A DNA stretch of 64,000 nt. Source: Chryseobacterium sp. 6424. Its GTDB lineage: Bacteria > Bacteroidota > Bacteroidia > Flavobacteriales > Weeksellaceae. Positions 42,300 through 51,965 of this stretch are shown here, piece by piece (positions within the stretch are counted from its first letter, which is position 1; every line of letters begins with the position of its first letter). The position numbers were made by a program, and so were the translations under genes. A model generated the notes under the pieces. It had not been told where the DNA came from, ran no database searches, and saw nothing but the letters and a program-made list of their open reading frames with translations. Where the stretch lies: contig NZ_CP023540.1 of NCBI RefSeq assembly GCF_003692615.1, positions 2,418,001 to 2,482,000 on the forward strand, written 5' to 3'.

Positions 42300-45200
42300 T
42301 TACGCCGGGATTTCGCCTTTGTAAAGGAAGGATACGATTTCGCGGTTTATTTTTTCGACCATTTCGCTGAAGAGGTAGAAAGATTCTTGCTTGTAAATGA
42401 CCAGCGGGTCTTTCTGCTCGTAAACCGCGCCTTGGGAAGAACGTCTCAGGTCATCCATCTCACGGAGGTGGAGTTTCCAGTTCTCATCAATAATGGCGAG
42501 TGAAATATTCTTCTCGAAATCATTAATCAAAGATTCGCATTTGGTCTCAAAAGCTTCTTTCAGGTCGGTTACAATCGTCATGGTTTTTACACCATCGGTG
42601 AACGGCACCTGTATCATTTTAAACATTGACCCTTGGTTTTGGTACACATTTTCAATGATTGGGAAAGATTTTTCCTTCAGCAACTCTAGTTTCATCCGGT
42701 AGTCTTCCGAAGCGGCTTTATAGAGGAGATCTGTAAGTTCAGGAATCTGTTTCGTCTTGAAATCATTTTCAGAAACCGGCGCTTCCATGGTGAAATGCTT
42801 GATGATCTCGAATTCAAATTCTTTGTAGTCATTCTCCACTTTAGTTTTAGACACAATGGATTGTGATACATCGAAGATCATGTTTGAAATATCGTATTTC
42901 AGGTGATCGCCGAAGAGGGCGTTCTTTCTGCGTTTGTAGATGACATCACGCTGCTTGTTCATCACGTCATCATATTCCAGCAAACGTTTACGGATACCGA
43001 AGTTGTTTTCTTCTACTTTTTTCTGAGCTCTTTCAATGGATTTTGAAATCATGCTATGCTGAATCACCTCACCTTCTTTATGCCCCATACGGTCCATCAT
43101 CTTCGCGATTCTTTCGGAACCGAAAAGACGCATCAGGTTGTCTTCTAACGAAACGTAGAACTGCGAGCTTCCCGGATCTCCCTGTCGGCCGGCTCTACCA
43201 CGTAACTGGCGGTCCACCCGACGAGAATCGTGTCTTTCGGTACCGATAATGGCCAATCCACCGTTAGCTTTCACTTCGCCTTGCAGTTTAATATCTGTAC
43301 CTCTACCTGCCATATTGGTAGCAATGGTCACCACACCTGGTCCCCCGGCCATCGCTACAATCTCTGCTTCTTTAGCATGGAGTTTCGCGTTGAGTACGTT
43401 GTGCTGAATTTTCCGGAGTTGCAACGCCCTGGAAAGTAATTGAGAAATCTCAACCGAAGTCGTTCCTACCAATACAGGTCTTCCGGCGGCGGTTAGCCTT
43501 TCGATTTCTTCAATAACAGCGTTATATTTTTCGCGGTTGGTCTTGAATACCAAATCCTGCTTATCTTCACGTAAGATTGGCCTGTTGGTAGGGATTACCA
43601 CAACATCCAGTTTATAAATCTGCCAAAGTTCGCTGGCTTCAGTTTCTGCCGTACCCGTCATCCCTGCCAGTTTGTTATACATCCGGAAGTAATTCTGTAA
43701 TGTAATGGTGGCAAAAGTTTGGGTGGCGGCTTCTATTTTCACGTTTTCCTTGGCTTCAATTGCCTGGTGCAAACCGTCGGAATATCTTCGGCCTTCCATA
43801 ATACGGCCGGTCTGTTCGTCAACGATTTTCACCTCACCATCAATTACTACATATTCATCATCTTTTTCAAAGAGCGTGTAGGCTTTCAATAGCTGGCTGA
43901 GGGTATGGATGCGTTCGGATTTTACCGCAAACTCGCTGAAGAGTTTTTCTTTCGCCTCGAATTCTTCTTCTTTACTTAAATTTTTGGCTTCCAGTTCGGC
44001 AATTTCGGTCCCGATATCATTCAGCACGAAGAAGTCTTTGTCTTCATTTCCGGCAGACATGTATTCTACCCCTTTATCGGTAAGATCGATCTGGTTGTTT
44101 TTTTCATCAATCACGAAATAAAGGTCTTTATCGACTTTTGGCATTTCGCGGTTGTTATCTGCCATGTACTGGCCTTCGGTTTTCTGCAATAAAGCTTTAT
44201 TTCCGCTTTCTGAAAGGAATTTAATAAGCGGTCGCGATTTTGGCAATCCACGGTAAGCCTGTAATAATTTAAACCCTCCTTCCTTGGTATTTCCGTTGGC
44301 GATTAATTTCTTGGCTTCGTTAAAGATGGCGGAAACTGTTTTCTTCTGCATTTCGACAATTCTGTCTACAGAAGGTTTCAGTACGTCAAATTCCTGACGG
44401 TCGCCCTGCGGAACCGGACCAGAGATAATCAAAGGTGTTCTGGCATCATCCACTAAAACTGAATCTACCTCATCCACAATGGCGAAATTGAGTTCCCCCT
44501 GTACCAGTTCGGACGGGGATGTCACCATGTTATCTCGCAGATAATCAAAACCAAACTCGTTATTGGTACCATAGGTGATGCTGGATTGATATGCTTTTCG
44601 GCGGGCATCGGTATTAGGCTGATGAAGGTCGATACAATCTATGGTAAGTCCATGGAACTGATACAGTGGCCCCATCCAAGCGGAATCCCTTTTCGCCAGA
44701 TAATCGTTGACGGTCACTACGTGTACCCCACGGCCAGGGAGCGCGTTAAGGTAAATAGGCAGCGTACCCACAAGGGTTTTACCTTCACCGGTAGCCATTT
44801 CAGCAATTTTTCCGCTGTGTAGAACTACACCACCAATGAACTGTACATCGTAATGCACCATATCCCAGACTACTGGTGTGCCTGCGGCATCCCAACGGTT
44901 TTTCCAGATGGCGGTATCACCCTGCACTTCAACGAAATCTTTCGTTAAGGCCAGTTGCCGATCAAGGTCGGTAGCGGTTACACGTATCTCGCCGTTATGT
45001 GCCAGCCTGCGCGAAGTTTCTTTGATGAGCGCGAACGCTTCGGGTAGAATCTCGTTTAAAACTTTTTCTTCTATTTGATAAGAATCTTTTTTCAGTTGCT
45101 CTACTTTTGTAAAGAGGGCTTCTTTCTCATCAATATTCGTGGAATTTTTAATTTGTTCCTGGGTTTGCTCGATCTGAGCGGTGATGTTTGCTGTAGCGTT

Positions 45201-45371
45201 TTTCAGCTTTTCTTTAAATTCTGCGGTTTTATCGCGTAATCCGTCATCGGTAAGTTGCTGGATCTGGGGCTCAACTGCTTTTATTTTAAGAACTACTTTT
45301 TTTACTTCTTTCAGGTCGGTGGCATTTTTATCACCAAGGAAACCTTTAAGAACTTTGTCTATAAATCCCAT
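42300..45371 (-). CDS. secA: Preprotein translocase ATPase SecA
   Basis: 1023 residues against 901 in E. coli, a length usual in Bacteroidota and partly due to inserts in the N-terminal nucleotide-binding domain. Walker A is [15 protein letters not shown] (about residues 188-202), Walker [22 protein letters not shown], and the helicase half has [31 protein letters not shown]. The protein ends FLYKGEIPA without the zinc-binding SecB/lipid tail (CxCxSGKKYK) of E. coli SecA. SecA drives export through SecYEG. It is preceded by a DUF2795 gene with a hairpin between them. Confidence 0.97.
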   Translation of the reverse strand: MGFIDKVLKGFLGDKNATDLKEVKKVVLKIKAVEPQIQQLTDDGLRDKTAEFKEKLKNATANITAQIEQTQEQIKNSTNIDEKEALFTKVEQLKKDSYQIEEKVLNEILPEAFALIKETSRRLAHNGEIRVTATDLDRQLALTKDFVEVQGDTAIWKNRWDAAGTPVVWDMVHYDVQFIGGVVLHSGKIAEMATGEGKTLVGTLPIYLNALPGRGVHVVTVNDYLAKRDSAWMGPLYQFHGLTIDCIDLHQPNTDARRKAYQSSITYGTNNEFGFDYLRDNMVTSPSELVQGELNFAIVDEVDSVLVDDARTPLIISGPVPQGDRQEFDVLKPSVDRIVEMQKKTVSAIFNEAKKLIANGNTKEGGFKLLQAYRGLPKSRPLIKFLSESGNKALLQKTEGQYMADNNREMPKVDKDLYFVIDEKNNQIDLTDKGVEYMSAGNEDKDFFVLNDIGTEIAELEAKNLSKEEEFEAKEKLFSEFAVKSERIHTLSQLLKAYTLFEKDDEYVVIDGEVKIVDEQTGRIMEGRRYSDGLHQAIEAKENVKIEAATQTFATITLQNYFRMYNKLAGMTGTAETEASELWQIYKLDVVVIPTNRPILREDKQDLVFKTNREKYNAVIEEIERLTAAGRPVLVGTTSVEISQLLSRALQLRKIQHNVLNAKLHAKEAEIVAMAGGPGVVTIATNMAGRGTDIKLQGEVKANGGLAIIGTERHDSRRVDRQLRGRAGRQGDPGSSQFYVSLEDNLMRLFGSERIAKMMDRMGHKEGEVIQHSMISKSIERAQKKVEENNFGIRKRLLEYDDVMNKQRDVIYKRRKNALFGDHLKYDISNMIFDVSQSIVSKTKVENDYKEFEFEIIKHFTMEAPVSENDFKTKQIPELTDLLYKAASEDYRMKLELLKEKSFPIIENVYQNQGSMFKMIQVPFTDGVKTMTIVTDLKEAFETKCESLINDFEKNISLAIIDENWKLHLREMDDLRRSSQGAVYEQKDPLVIYKQESFYLFSEMVEKINREIVSFLYKGEIPA

Positions 45372-45439
45372 AAATTAATTTAGCTTTTTGCCGGTAGTGC
45401 ATGCGGCATTTTCGCCCTACACAGGGCTATGTTAATAAA

Positions 45440-45468
45440 AGAGGGCTGAAGCATTTGCCGTAGCCCTT
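45440..45468 (-). terminator. Hairpin between the DUF2795 gene and secA
   Basis: AGAGGGCT (45440-45447) pairs with AGCCCTTT (45462-45469, one G-U pair). On the minus strand it is followed by four T. It may end the DUF2795 transcript or attenuate read-through into secA. Confidence 0.6.
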
Positions 45469-45474
45469 TCTGTT

Positions 45475-45696
45475 TTAGTATTCGTCTTCGTTCCAGAGGA
45501 AGTCGTCGTCGGTTGGGTAATCGCTCCATACTTCTTCAATGGATTCATAGATTTCCCCTTCGTCTTCAATTGCCTGAAGATTCTCTACCACCTCCATCGG
45601 TGCGCCCGTACGGATCGCATAATCAATAAGTTCTGCTTTCGTCATCGGCCATGGCGCGTCGCTTAAATATGAAGCCAGTTCTAATGTCCAATACAT
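45475..45696 (-). CDS. DUF2795 domain protein
   Basis: 73 residues from the ATG at 45696; the longer reading to 45741 adds residues that precede the -7 element and is rejected. The sequence YWTLELASYLSDAPWPMTKA followed by ELIDYAIRTGAP matches the DUF2795 family, helical and soluble. The last 25 residues are highly acidic (DYPTDDDFLWNEDEY). Function is unknown. The domain occurs upstream of core genes in many Bacteroidota. A -7 element TACTTTTG lies at 45713-45720. Confidence 0.85.
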   Translation of the reverse strand: MYWTLELASYLSDAPWPMTKAELIDYAIRTGAPMEVVENLQAIEDEGEIYESIEEVWSDYPTDDDFLWNEDEY

Positions 45697-45712
45697 ATTA
45701 AATAATTTTTTG

Positions 45713-45720
45713 CAAAAGTA
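45713..45720 (-). promoter_or_regulatory. -7 element for the DUF2795 gene (and possibly secA)
   Basis: TACTTTTG on the minus strand, 16 bases before the ATG at 45696, matches TAnnTTTG. Confidence 0.5.
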
Positions 45721-45791
45721 AAAAAATAGGCGACATATCACATGTTTTTGTCGCTGATTTTCAACAAACTTTGTGTATTATGGCAAAGTTT

Positions 45792-46820
45792 TCAGGTTGC
45801 GTTTCTCAAAAACCATTCCACAAACTTTTTTATGCCAAAATGGAAATCTGTGGCAGGTGCGTAACCAATCAACGTCCTAGCTTTTGTGATATCCGCATGG
45901 GTAAGCTGTACATCGCCAGGCTGCATGGGAAGTTTATTTTTAATGGCTGTTTGCTGCAGGTTTTCCTCTATCGCGAGTACCATTTCCTGGAGGGTAACTA
46001 CCTGATTTTCGCCGAGATTTATAATTTCATACACCGGTTTGTGCTGCTGGATATACATGATAGATTTTACAATCCCATCAATAACATCATCAATATATGT
46101 ATAATCTCGTGCGGTGCTGCCATCGCCGTAAAAAGGGATTCCCTGTTTAGCGGAAATGAGTTTGGTGAATTTATGAATGGCAAGATCCGGTCGCTGGCGC
46201 GGTCCGTACACGGTGAAAAACCTTAGGTGAACCATGTCGATCCCATAAAGATGATGGTACACATGGCCCAAGATTTCGCCGCTTCTTTTGGTCGCCGCAT
46301 ATGGGGAAATAGGCTCATCCACGATATCGGCCTCGGAGAACGGAACTTTTTTATTATTGCCATAAACACTTGAACTTGAAGCCACTACACATTTACCAAC
46401 CTTGAAATCGCGGCATAACTCCCATAAATTCAGAGTTCCTTTAATATTAACCTCTTCATACTCCAAAGGTCTTTCGATCGAAGGCCTTACGCCAGCCAGC
46501 GCCGCCAAATGTATCACGACATCTATCTGGTGACGCTCAAAGACCTTTCGCAAGCCTTCGATATCCCTAATATCCTGATAATAAAGCTGATAATTTGCGG
46601 AATCCGTCATAAAAATCAGTTTTTGGATGTCCGCTTCCTTATCTTCAAAAGTGAAGTCTGTGGATTTACCCACCGCCTCCAATGTGTTTTTAATTTTAAT
46701 CTGATAATTATAAAAACTGTCAAAATTATCCACATTGATGACAGAATGTCCGTTTTTAAGCAGACGCTCCACAAGATGAGAACCGATAAAACCGCTGCCG
46801 CCGGTGACTAAGTAGATCAT
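45792..46820 (-). CDS. NAD-dependent sugar-nucleotide epimerase (UDP-glucuronate epimerase-like)
   Basis: 342 residues, extended short-chain dehydrogenase. The NAD motif TGGSGFIGSHLVERL lies at residues 6-20, the catalytic Ser region at ASSSSVYG (about 133) and YxxxK at YAATK (about 160). HLAALAGVRPSIERP and RFFTVYGPRQRPDLAIHKF match the UDP-glucuronate/UDP-GlcNAc 4-epimerase (CapI/WbpP) branch rather than GalE. Products would feed surface polysaccharide synthesis, but no glycosyltransferases are adjacent. A -7 element (46839-46846) lies 18 bases upstream, divergent from the DUF2797 gene. Confidence 0.9.
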   Translation of the reverse strand: MIYLVTGGSGFIGSHLVERLLKNGHSVINVDNFDSFYNYQIKIKNTLEAVGKSTDFTFEDKEADIQKLIFMTDSANYQLYYQDIRDIEGLRKVFERHQIDVVIHLAALAGVRPSIERPLEYEEVNIKGTLNLWELCRDFKVGKCVVASSSSVYGNNKKVPFSEADIVDEPISPYAATKRSGEILGHVYHHLYGIDMVHLRFFTVYGPRQRPDLAIHKFTKLISAKQGIPFYGDGSTARDYTYIDDVIDGIVKSIMYIQQHKPVYEIINLGENQVVTLQEMVLAIEENLQQTAIKNKLPMQPGDVQLTHADITKARTLIGYAPATDFHFGIKKFVEWFLRNAT

Positions 46821-46838
46821 TCAGAATAGTGTTTAGCG

Positions 46839-46846
46839 CAAATTTA
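46839..46846 (-). promoter_or_regulatory. -7 element for the epimerase gene
   Basis: TAAATTTG on the minus strand, 18 bases before the ATG at 46820, matches TAnnTTTG. Confidence 0.5.
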
Positions 46847-46885
46847 ATTAAATTCAAATCATTAATTTTACTGAAAATTTCTCAT

Positions 46886-47707
46886 ATGCAGTTTACAGGA
46901 CAAATACTGAAAATGACCACACAAAACGGGAAACCTATACAGTATTTCCTAAACCTGTCGCACGACCTGATCCACATGAACCAGGTCATCGGCAGAAACA
47001 TTAAAATAAAACATGTAGGCTATGAATGCGTAAACTGTAGCAGCGACGAGAAAATTTACCGAATGGGATTCTGCAAAAAATGTTTTTTCGAGAGTCCTTA
47101 TGCCAGTGAGACCATCATTCGGCCCGAACTCTCTACCGCACATTTGGGTATCGGGGACCGCGATCTTGAGGTGGAACAAACCATACAACTGGCCCCGCAC
47201 ATCGTTTATTTAGCTTATACAGGCGAAGTGAAAGTGGGTGTTACACGTGAAACACAACTGCTGACGCGCTGGATCGACCAGGGTGCTACATTCGCGCTGC
47301 CTATCGCGAAAACCACCAACCGTTATGAAGCTGGGATGATTGAAGTCGCCCTGAAAAAACACATCTCAGATAAAACCAACTGGAAAAAAATGCTTGAAGA
47401 CGATTTCGAAGATGACCTGGACCTCGCTGACTTCCGTGAACAGATCAAAGAGCATTTTCCCGATAACTATCAGAATTTTTATACCATGGAGCACGAGATG
47501 ATCCGGCTGGATTATCCGTATGAGGCTCCTGAGAAAATCACATCCTTTACGCTAGATAAATCTCCGGAATTCGAAGGTGTTCTGCGCGGTATAAAAGGGC
47601 AGTACCTTTCGTTCGAAGGGGGCCATTTCATTAATATCCGTGGGCATGAAGGCTATGTGATACAGCTTGATATTTCAAAAGACAGCCAGCCGCAATCACT
47701 TTTTTGA
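46886..47707 (+). CDS. DUF2797 domain protein with a CxxC zinc motif
   Basis: 273 residues from the ATG at 46886; the longer frame from 46829 adds a non-conserved leader. The N-terminal part has ECVNC (about residue 50) and FCKKCFF (about 66), two CxxC pairs likely to bind zinc. The central HIVYLAYTGEVKVGVTRET with LLTRWIDQGA resembles a GIY-YIG-like arrangement, though this is only a visual match. The family's function is unknown. It is divergent from the epimerase gene and followed after 35 bases by the AsmA-like gene. Confidence 0.85.
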   Translation: MQFTGQILKMTTQNGKPIQYFLNLSHDLIHMNQVIGRNIKIKHVGYECVNCSSDEKIYRMGFCKKCFFESPYASETIIRPELSTAHLGIGDRDLEVEQTIQLAPHIVYLAYTGEVKVGVTRETQLLTRWIDQGATFALPIAKTTNRYEAGMIEVALKKHISDKTNWKKMLEDDFEDDLDLADFREQIKEHFPDNYQNFYTMEHEMIRLDYPYEAPEKITSFTLDKSPEFEGVLRGIKGQYLSFEGGHFINIRGHEGYVIQLDISKDSQPQSLF

Positions 47708-47742
47708 CAGCAGATTGGCACTAAATTTTAATCTCCCGAAAG

Positions 47743-50372
47743 ATGAAAAAAAAATACGTTCGGTTTCTATCTTTTACGCTGGGGATTTTAGTGCTGGTGA
47801 TGTTGGTCATCAATTTCGGCATAAATTATTGGCTACAGCAGAACCTTTCCGGTTACATTAAGAAAAATTCTGCCTATCAGGTCAATTACGAGGATTTAAA
47901 AGTAGATTTCTTCACTGGGGATATCCTCGTTACGGCAATCAATATCAAAAACAAGAACCAAAACGACCTGAACACCATCGGTTTGCAGGGCAGCATCGAT
48001 ACACTTTCCGTCAGCAGGTTGGGCATTTATCAGGCGCTGTTCAACAAACGCATCAGTTCAACTGATATTTTTTTGGCAAATCCCGATCTTACTGTTCGTC
48101 TTGCAAAACCCGTTGATGATAAAACCGGGAAAAAACGCAATCCGGTTGTTTTTGAGAATCTGAAGATCCGTCGTGGCAACATTGCCATTTTTCGTCATAC
48201 GCAACAAAAATTCCTGGGTGTAAAATCGTTGGACCTAAGCGTAGAAAACATTCAAATGACCGAAGAAAGTGTAGAAAACAAGTTGCCACTTGTATTTGAT
48301 AGATACGACATCAGCGGAAAAAACTTCTTCTTCAGGCCAGATAATGTGTATGCCATCACCGCCCAGAACATTACCACCGAAAACGGACAGATGAGCGTTA
48401 AGCAATTTTCTGTGGTTCCGCTTCTCTCGCACCGTCGGTTTATGGCGTATTACCCCAAGAAGAAAAATCTTTTCGAGCTACATACCGCTGAAATGAATTT
48501 CCGTGATTTGGCTTTGGATGATAATAAAATTGTGCTGGCCAACGCACATTTCATCAATCCGGCGATCAAAATCATGACGACGGACGCAAAATCTGCAGCA
48601 CAAAAAAAGGATTTCCCTTTTATCATTAATATGGAGGATGTCTTGTTGAAAAACGCCAAAGTATCTGTTATAAAACCTAACGGCGAATCCAGCGCGGCGG
48701 CTGATGACCTAACACTAAATATCCAAAAGTTTGTAATGGATGCTGAGACCACCAAGGCTGGCTTACCCTTTAGTTACGCCAATTTCAGTATCGCCGGGAA
48801 AAATGTTGGCTTTTCTTCTGAAAATCAAAAAGTACAAATCGCAAAAGTACAACTGAACCCCAAAAAAGCTGATTTCCAAAGCATTTCCGTTAAACCTACC
48901 AATACTGGGACAGTGGGCACATCATTAGATTTTGTGCTTCCGCGTTTAACCATGCAAATCAATGAATTTAAATTTATTGACAAGAAACTTAAAGCAGACA
49001 TTCAGAACATCACTGCTAATAATTTAAAAGGCAGCATCTTAGCTAAAGAAAAAAAGAATATAAAGAAAGAGAATTACGACGGAATTCATTTCCCGCTACT
49101 CATCCAGAACATTGAGATAAAAAACAGCCAACTTAACTATCAGAAGGAAAACAGACCGCTTGTTCTGAATAACCTTAACCTCAAGATACAAAACATCGAG
49201 CTGAATGAACAAACCGCAAAAAACGCGATACCATTTAAAACCGGCAAGTATCAAATCACCGCCAATGGCGTAAATTATCAAACCAAGTTTTACCAAATCA
49301 CCACCGGTGCCCTGAGGTTGAATAACAATCACCTGCAAATTGCTGGCACAACAGTAAAACCTAGTGTTTCCCGCGCCGCGTTTATCCGCATGATCCCTAC
49401 AGAAAAAGATTTATATGATGTAAAAGTTTCGCAGATTACGATGAATGGAAAATGGGATATATTCAGCAACCGACAGTTCATCGATGCCTCATCAGTCACT
49501 TTGGGCAGCCTGAAGGCTAACATCTTCCGCAGTAAAATCCCAAAAGATGACACAAGTGAAAAGTCACTGTATTCCAGATTGTTAAGGAGCATTAAAATAC
49601 CATTATACATCAAGGACCTACAAGTAAAAGACTCCTACCTTGAATATGAGGAAGATACCAAAAAAAGTGACGGGCCGGGCAAACTTATCTTCAGCAACTT
49701 TAATATGACGGTACAGCACCTGAATTCCGGTAAGATGAAAGGCAGACCTACACGTGTACCCATCGACATTACTTGTCGGTTCATGAACGCTTCGCCCATG
49801 CATGTGAAATGGAGTTTTGATACCGCCGCGCCCAATGATGACTTTACGATCGCCGGCAATGTGGCTGATCTGCCCGCCTCACGCATCAACCCTTTTATCG
49901 AGCCTTACTTGAAAATACGGGCTACCGGGCAGATTTCGGACTTGATCTTTAATTTCAAAGGAAACAGAAACGGCCTGATGGTACGCTGAACATGAAACAT
50001 AAAGACCTGAAAGTATCCATCCTGCGGGAAGACGGGGAAAAGAATAAACTTTTATCAGCAGTCGCTAATTTAATTGTGCGATCAGACTCTGGCACTTACC
50101 CAGAGTCTGTGGTAGTGGACCCTGTGGAACGCGATAAAACAAAATCATTCTTCAATCTGTTCTGGAAAGGCATTGAACAGGGATTAAAGAAAACACTTAT
50201 TGGCAAAAACGCAGAAAACACTGAAAAGGCCGTGAAGAACACCATGTCAGGCACGAAATCCGCCGTAGCGCAAGGCAAGGAAAACATCAAGGAAACAGCA
50301 GAAGACGTAAAAGAAAAAGTGCAGGAAAAGAAAGAAGGCCTGAAGAATCTTTTCAAAAAGAAATCCGAATAG
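47743..50372 (+). pseudogene. AsmA-like envelope protein, split by a frameshift
   Basis: Two adjoining frames (47743-49989 and 49992-50372) read as one protein. The first ends FKGNRNGLMVR; adding one G after 49977 changes this to GLDGTLNMKHKDLKVSIL and continues into the second frame, giving 876 residues. The N-terminus has one membrane helix (FLSFTLGILVLVMLVINFGI), then a long beta-rich region of the AsmA/DUF748 kind. The end is a Lys/Glu-rich helical tail (KETAEDVKEKVQEKKEG). AsmA-like proteins bridge inner and outer membranes and may move lipids; function here is inferred. The Gly-rich, MKHKDLKV join is typical of intact homologues. Confidence 0.8.
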
Positions 50373-50390
50373 TACTATCCGGATTTCTTT
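50357..50390. terminator. Bidirectional terminator at the end of the AsmA-like gene
   Basis: AAAGAAATCCG (50357-50367) pairs with CGGATTTCTTT (50380-50390). The stop codon lies in the loop, between convergent genes. Confidence 0.85.
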
Positions 50391-50393
50391 TAT

Positions 50394-50741
50394 TTAATTA
50401 TTATCGAAGTTGTACTGTTCATCTTCCTCTACCGGGATTTCCCGAATGAAATTATCAAACTCCGGCCCGTCATAGTTACTTTGGGCACCGTAAGCGTCGA
50501 TAATCATCCCGATGTTGCCGTCATTCGCCTGGGCGACATATAGTACGGCGTTATCTTCAGGGCTGCTGTCGGCCTCAAATCGGTAGGACCTCAGGATTTT
50601 TAAATCTTCAGGTTTGTACACGTCATCTTTTTCTTTAAGTTTCATTTCGCCGTTCTCGTCCATCAGGAACTCCTGTGTAACGTTCTTGGCTGCTAATTTT
50701 GCCAGCACTTGGCTTAGCGTGAGCATGGGTTTCGGTTGCAT
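50394..50741 (-). CDS. Conserved small acidic protein, unknown function
   Basis: 115 residues, soluble and acidic, ending VEEDEQYNFDNN. The pattern TLSQVLAKLAAKN near the N-terminus, FLMDENGEMKL, YKPEDLKILRSYRFEADSSP and LYVAQANDGNIGMIIDAYG resembles a family of about 100-residue Bacteroidota proteins, some labelled phosphoribosylpyrophosphate synthetase without evidence. No PRPP-binding motif is visible, so that label should not be used. It is convergent with the AsmA-like gene and divergent from the riboswitch unit. Confidence 0.75.
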   Translation of the reverse strand: MQPKPMLTLSQVLAKLAAKNVTQEFLMDENGEMKLKEKDDVYKPEDLKILRSYRFEADSSPEDNAVLYVAQANDGNIGMIIDAYGAQSNYDGPEFDNFIREIPVEEDEQYNFDNN

Positions 50742-50854
50742 AATGTTATTTTTTCAACGAAAAAGCAAATACTGTGCAATCTCAACCAAGTCGCTCTAAA
50801 TTATCCTGTGACAGAAATATGGATGAACTGTAAACTTTCCTGAAATATAAAAGC

Positions 50855-50862
50855 TATATTTG
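50855..50862 (+). promoter_or_regulatory. -7 element of the riboswitch-thioesterase unit
   Basis: TATATTTG matches TAnnTTTG and would start RNA at about 50867-50869, right at the beginning of the riboswitch-like core. Confidence 0.55.
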
Positions 50863-50866
50863 CAGA

Positions 50867-50945
50867 ACAACGGGTGAATCGTGTGAAACTCACGAACTGT
50901 CGCGCAACCGTAATCTACCCCAGTAGGAAGTCGGATCCCCAAAAA
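50867..50945 (+). ncRNA. Cobalamin riboswitch-like leader, 5' half missing
   Basis: The segment at 50872-50915 follows the cobalamin aptamer core: GGGTGAATC, a small GTG...CAC hairpin, ACTGTCGCGCAACCGTAA, all in the consensus order. After a short hairpin comes GGAAGTCGGATCCCC (50926-50940), similar to the B12 box. The usual 5' strand of P1/P2 has no match, and the best promoter lies directly upstream, so the aptamer looks truncated. Such RNAs normally control cobalamin uptake or synthesis genes, none of which follows here. An alternative is a decayed or variant element. Confidence 0.65.
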
Positions 50946-50953
50946 CTTTCGCG

Positions 50954-50996
50954 ATTTGAAGTAAAAACCCATCAAAGGTTTTTATTCATTTCAAAT
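50954..50996 (+). promoter_or_regulatory. Two-part hairpin between riboswitch core and thioesterase gene
   Basis: An outer stem ATTTGAA (50954-50960)/TTCAAAT (50990-50996) encloses AAAAACC (50963-50969)/GGTTTTT (50977-50983). It ends 23 bases before the ATG at 51020 and could be the expression platform. No long T tract follows, so it is not a strong terminator. Confidence 0.5.
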
Positions 50997-51019
50997 GTAT
51001 AATGATATAAAAATTAAAG

Positions 51020-51409
51020 ATGGATTACGAAGACAAAATCAAATCCTCAGAAACACACGTTTTTAAAGTGGTTTTCCCTAATACCACGAATCACCACAAC
51101 ACCATGTTCGGCGGCAAAGTCATGGAAATGATGGATGAAGTAGCCTTCATGACAGCCACACGCTTCGCCCGCAAATCCTTTGTAACCGTAAGTTGCGACC
51201 GTATTGACTTCAAAAAGCCCATCCCTGCGGATACGCTTGTAGAACTAATTGGTAAAGTAAAATACGTTGGCAACACCAGCCTTAAGGTAAACATCGAAGT
51301 ATTCGTAGAAGATATGTATCAGGAGATTCGGGAGAAGGCAGTTTCTGGTGATTTTACATTAGTGGCCATAGATAGCAATAAGAAAGCAACAAAGATCTTC
51401 CCGAATTAA
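51020..51409 (+). CDS. Acyl-CoA thioesterase (YciA-type hotdog fold)
   Basis: 129 residues, a single hotdog domain. The central helix region TNHHNTMFGGKVMEMMDEVAFMTA (about residues 23-46) carries the conserved Asn/Gly-Gly and the catalytic Asp, as in YciA and cytosolic acyl-CoA thioesterases. VSCDRIDFKKPIPADTLVEL is the second family motif. The enzyme hydrolyses acyl-CoA in the cytoplasm; substrate length is not determinable. It is the only gene between the cobalamin-riboswitch-like leader and a terminator, so that leader appears to control it alone. Confidence 0.85.
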   Translation: MDYEDKIKSSETHVFKVVFPNTTNHHNTMFGGKVMEMMDEVAFMTATRFARKSFVTVSCDRIDFKKPIPADTLVELIGKVKYVGNTSLKVNIEVFVEDMYQEIREKAVSGDFTLVAIDSNKKATKIFPN

Positions 51410-51478
51410 CAAACCAGTCTGTAGATAAGCGAACCCATCAAAGCATTCTATAACCCAACTTTAACCGCACAAAACAAA

Positions 51479-51510
51479 AAACGCTGCTAATCAAATGATT
51501 AACAGCGTTT
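51479..51510. terminator. Terminator between the thioesterase gene and the tRNA operon
   Basis: AAACGCTG (51479-51486) pairs with CAGCGTTT (51503-51510), extended by an inner TAATCA/TGATTA stem. A run on one side and T on the other let it serve both convergent units. Confidence 0.9.
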
Positions 51511-51514
51511 TATG

Positions 51515-51598
51515 TACCCCAGACGGGACTTGAACCCGTACGTCCTTGCGGACACAGGATTTTAAGTCCTGCGTGTCTACCAGTTCCACCACCAGGGC
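51515..51598 (-). tRNA. tRNA-Leu (anticodon TAA)
   Basis: 84 bases with acceptor GCCCTGG/CTGGGGT (three G-U pairs), D-arm GGTAGAC, anticodon stem CAGGA/TCCTG with loop CTTAAAA, a long variable arm and T-loop TTCAAGTC. The anticodon is TAA, reading UUA. CCA is not encoded. It is the last of three tRNAs on the minus strand. Confidence 0.95.
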
Positions 51599-51642
51599 GG
51601 GTAAAAAAAATAGAAGTTCTGTAAAAAACTCCTATTTCATTG

Positions 51643-51715
<73 letters not shown>

Positions 51716-51724
51716 GATTATTAG

Positions 51725-51806
51725 TGCGGATGAAGGGACTCGAACCCCCACGCCTCACGGCACCAGATCCTAAGTCTGGCGTGGCTACCAATTACACCAC
51801 ATCCGC
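51725..51806 (-). tRNA. tRNA-Leu (anticodon TAG)
   Basis: 82 bases with acceptor GCGGATG/CATCCGC, anticodon stem CCAGA/TCTGG with loop CTTAGGA, a long variable arm (GCCGTGAGGC) and T-loop GGTTCGAGTCC. The anticodon is TAG, reading CUA. It is the promoter-proximal gene of the tRNA operon. Confidence 0.95.
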
Positions 51807-51836
51807 AATAAACTTCTTCTCTTTTTTTGATGAGTG

Positions 51837-51869
51837 CAAATATAAAGACTTTTTCCTTTTTAAACCAAA
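51837..51869 (-). promoter_or_regulatory. Promoter of the tRNA operon
   Basis: On the minus strand TTTG (51869-51866), a 21-base spacer and TATATTTG (51844-51837) match the Bacteroidota consensus, 30 bases before tRNA-Leu(TAG). Confidence 0.75.
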
Positions 51870-51965
51870 CAATTTTGAAAAAAAAATTAATTTATTTATT
51901 TTTTTACTTCCTCGCTTTCTTTTTAGCAGCTTTATTTATTACTTTTACATCTTTAATTAAAGATT

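Noticed and set aside
42300..45371. SecA as a possible fusion because of its 1023 residues
   Set aside because: All SecA motifs are in order and the added length lies within known variable inserts of Bacteroidota SecA.
50394..50741. Phosphoribosylpyrophosphate synthetase
   Set aside because: The label occurs for similar proteins, but at 115 residues there is no PRPP-binding motif or synthetase domain.
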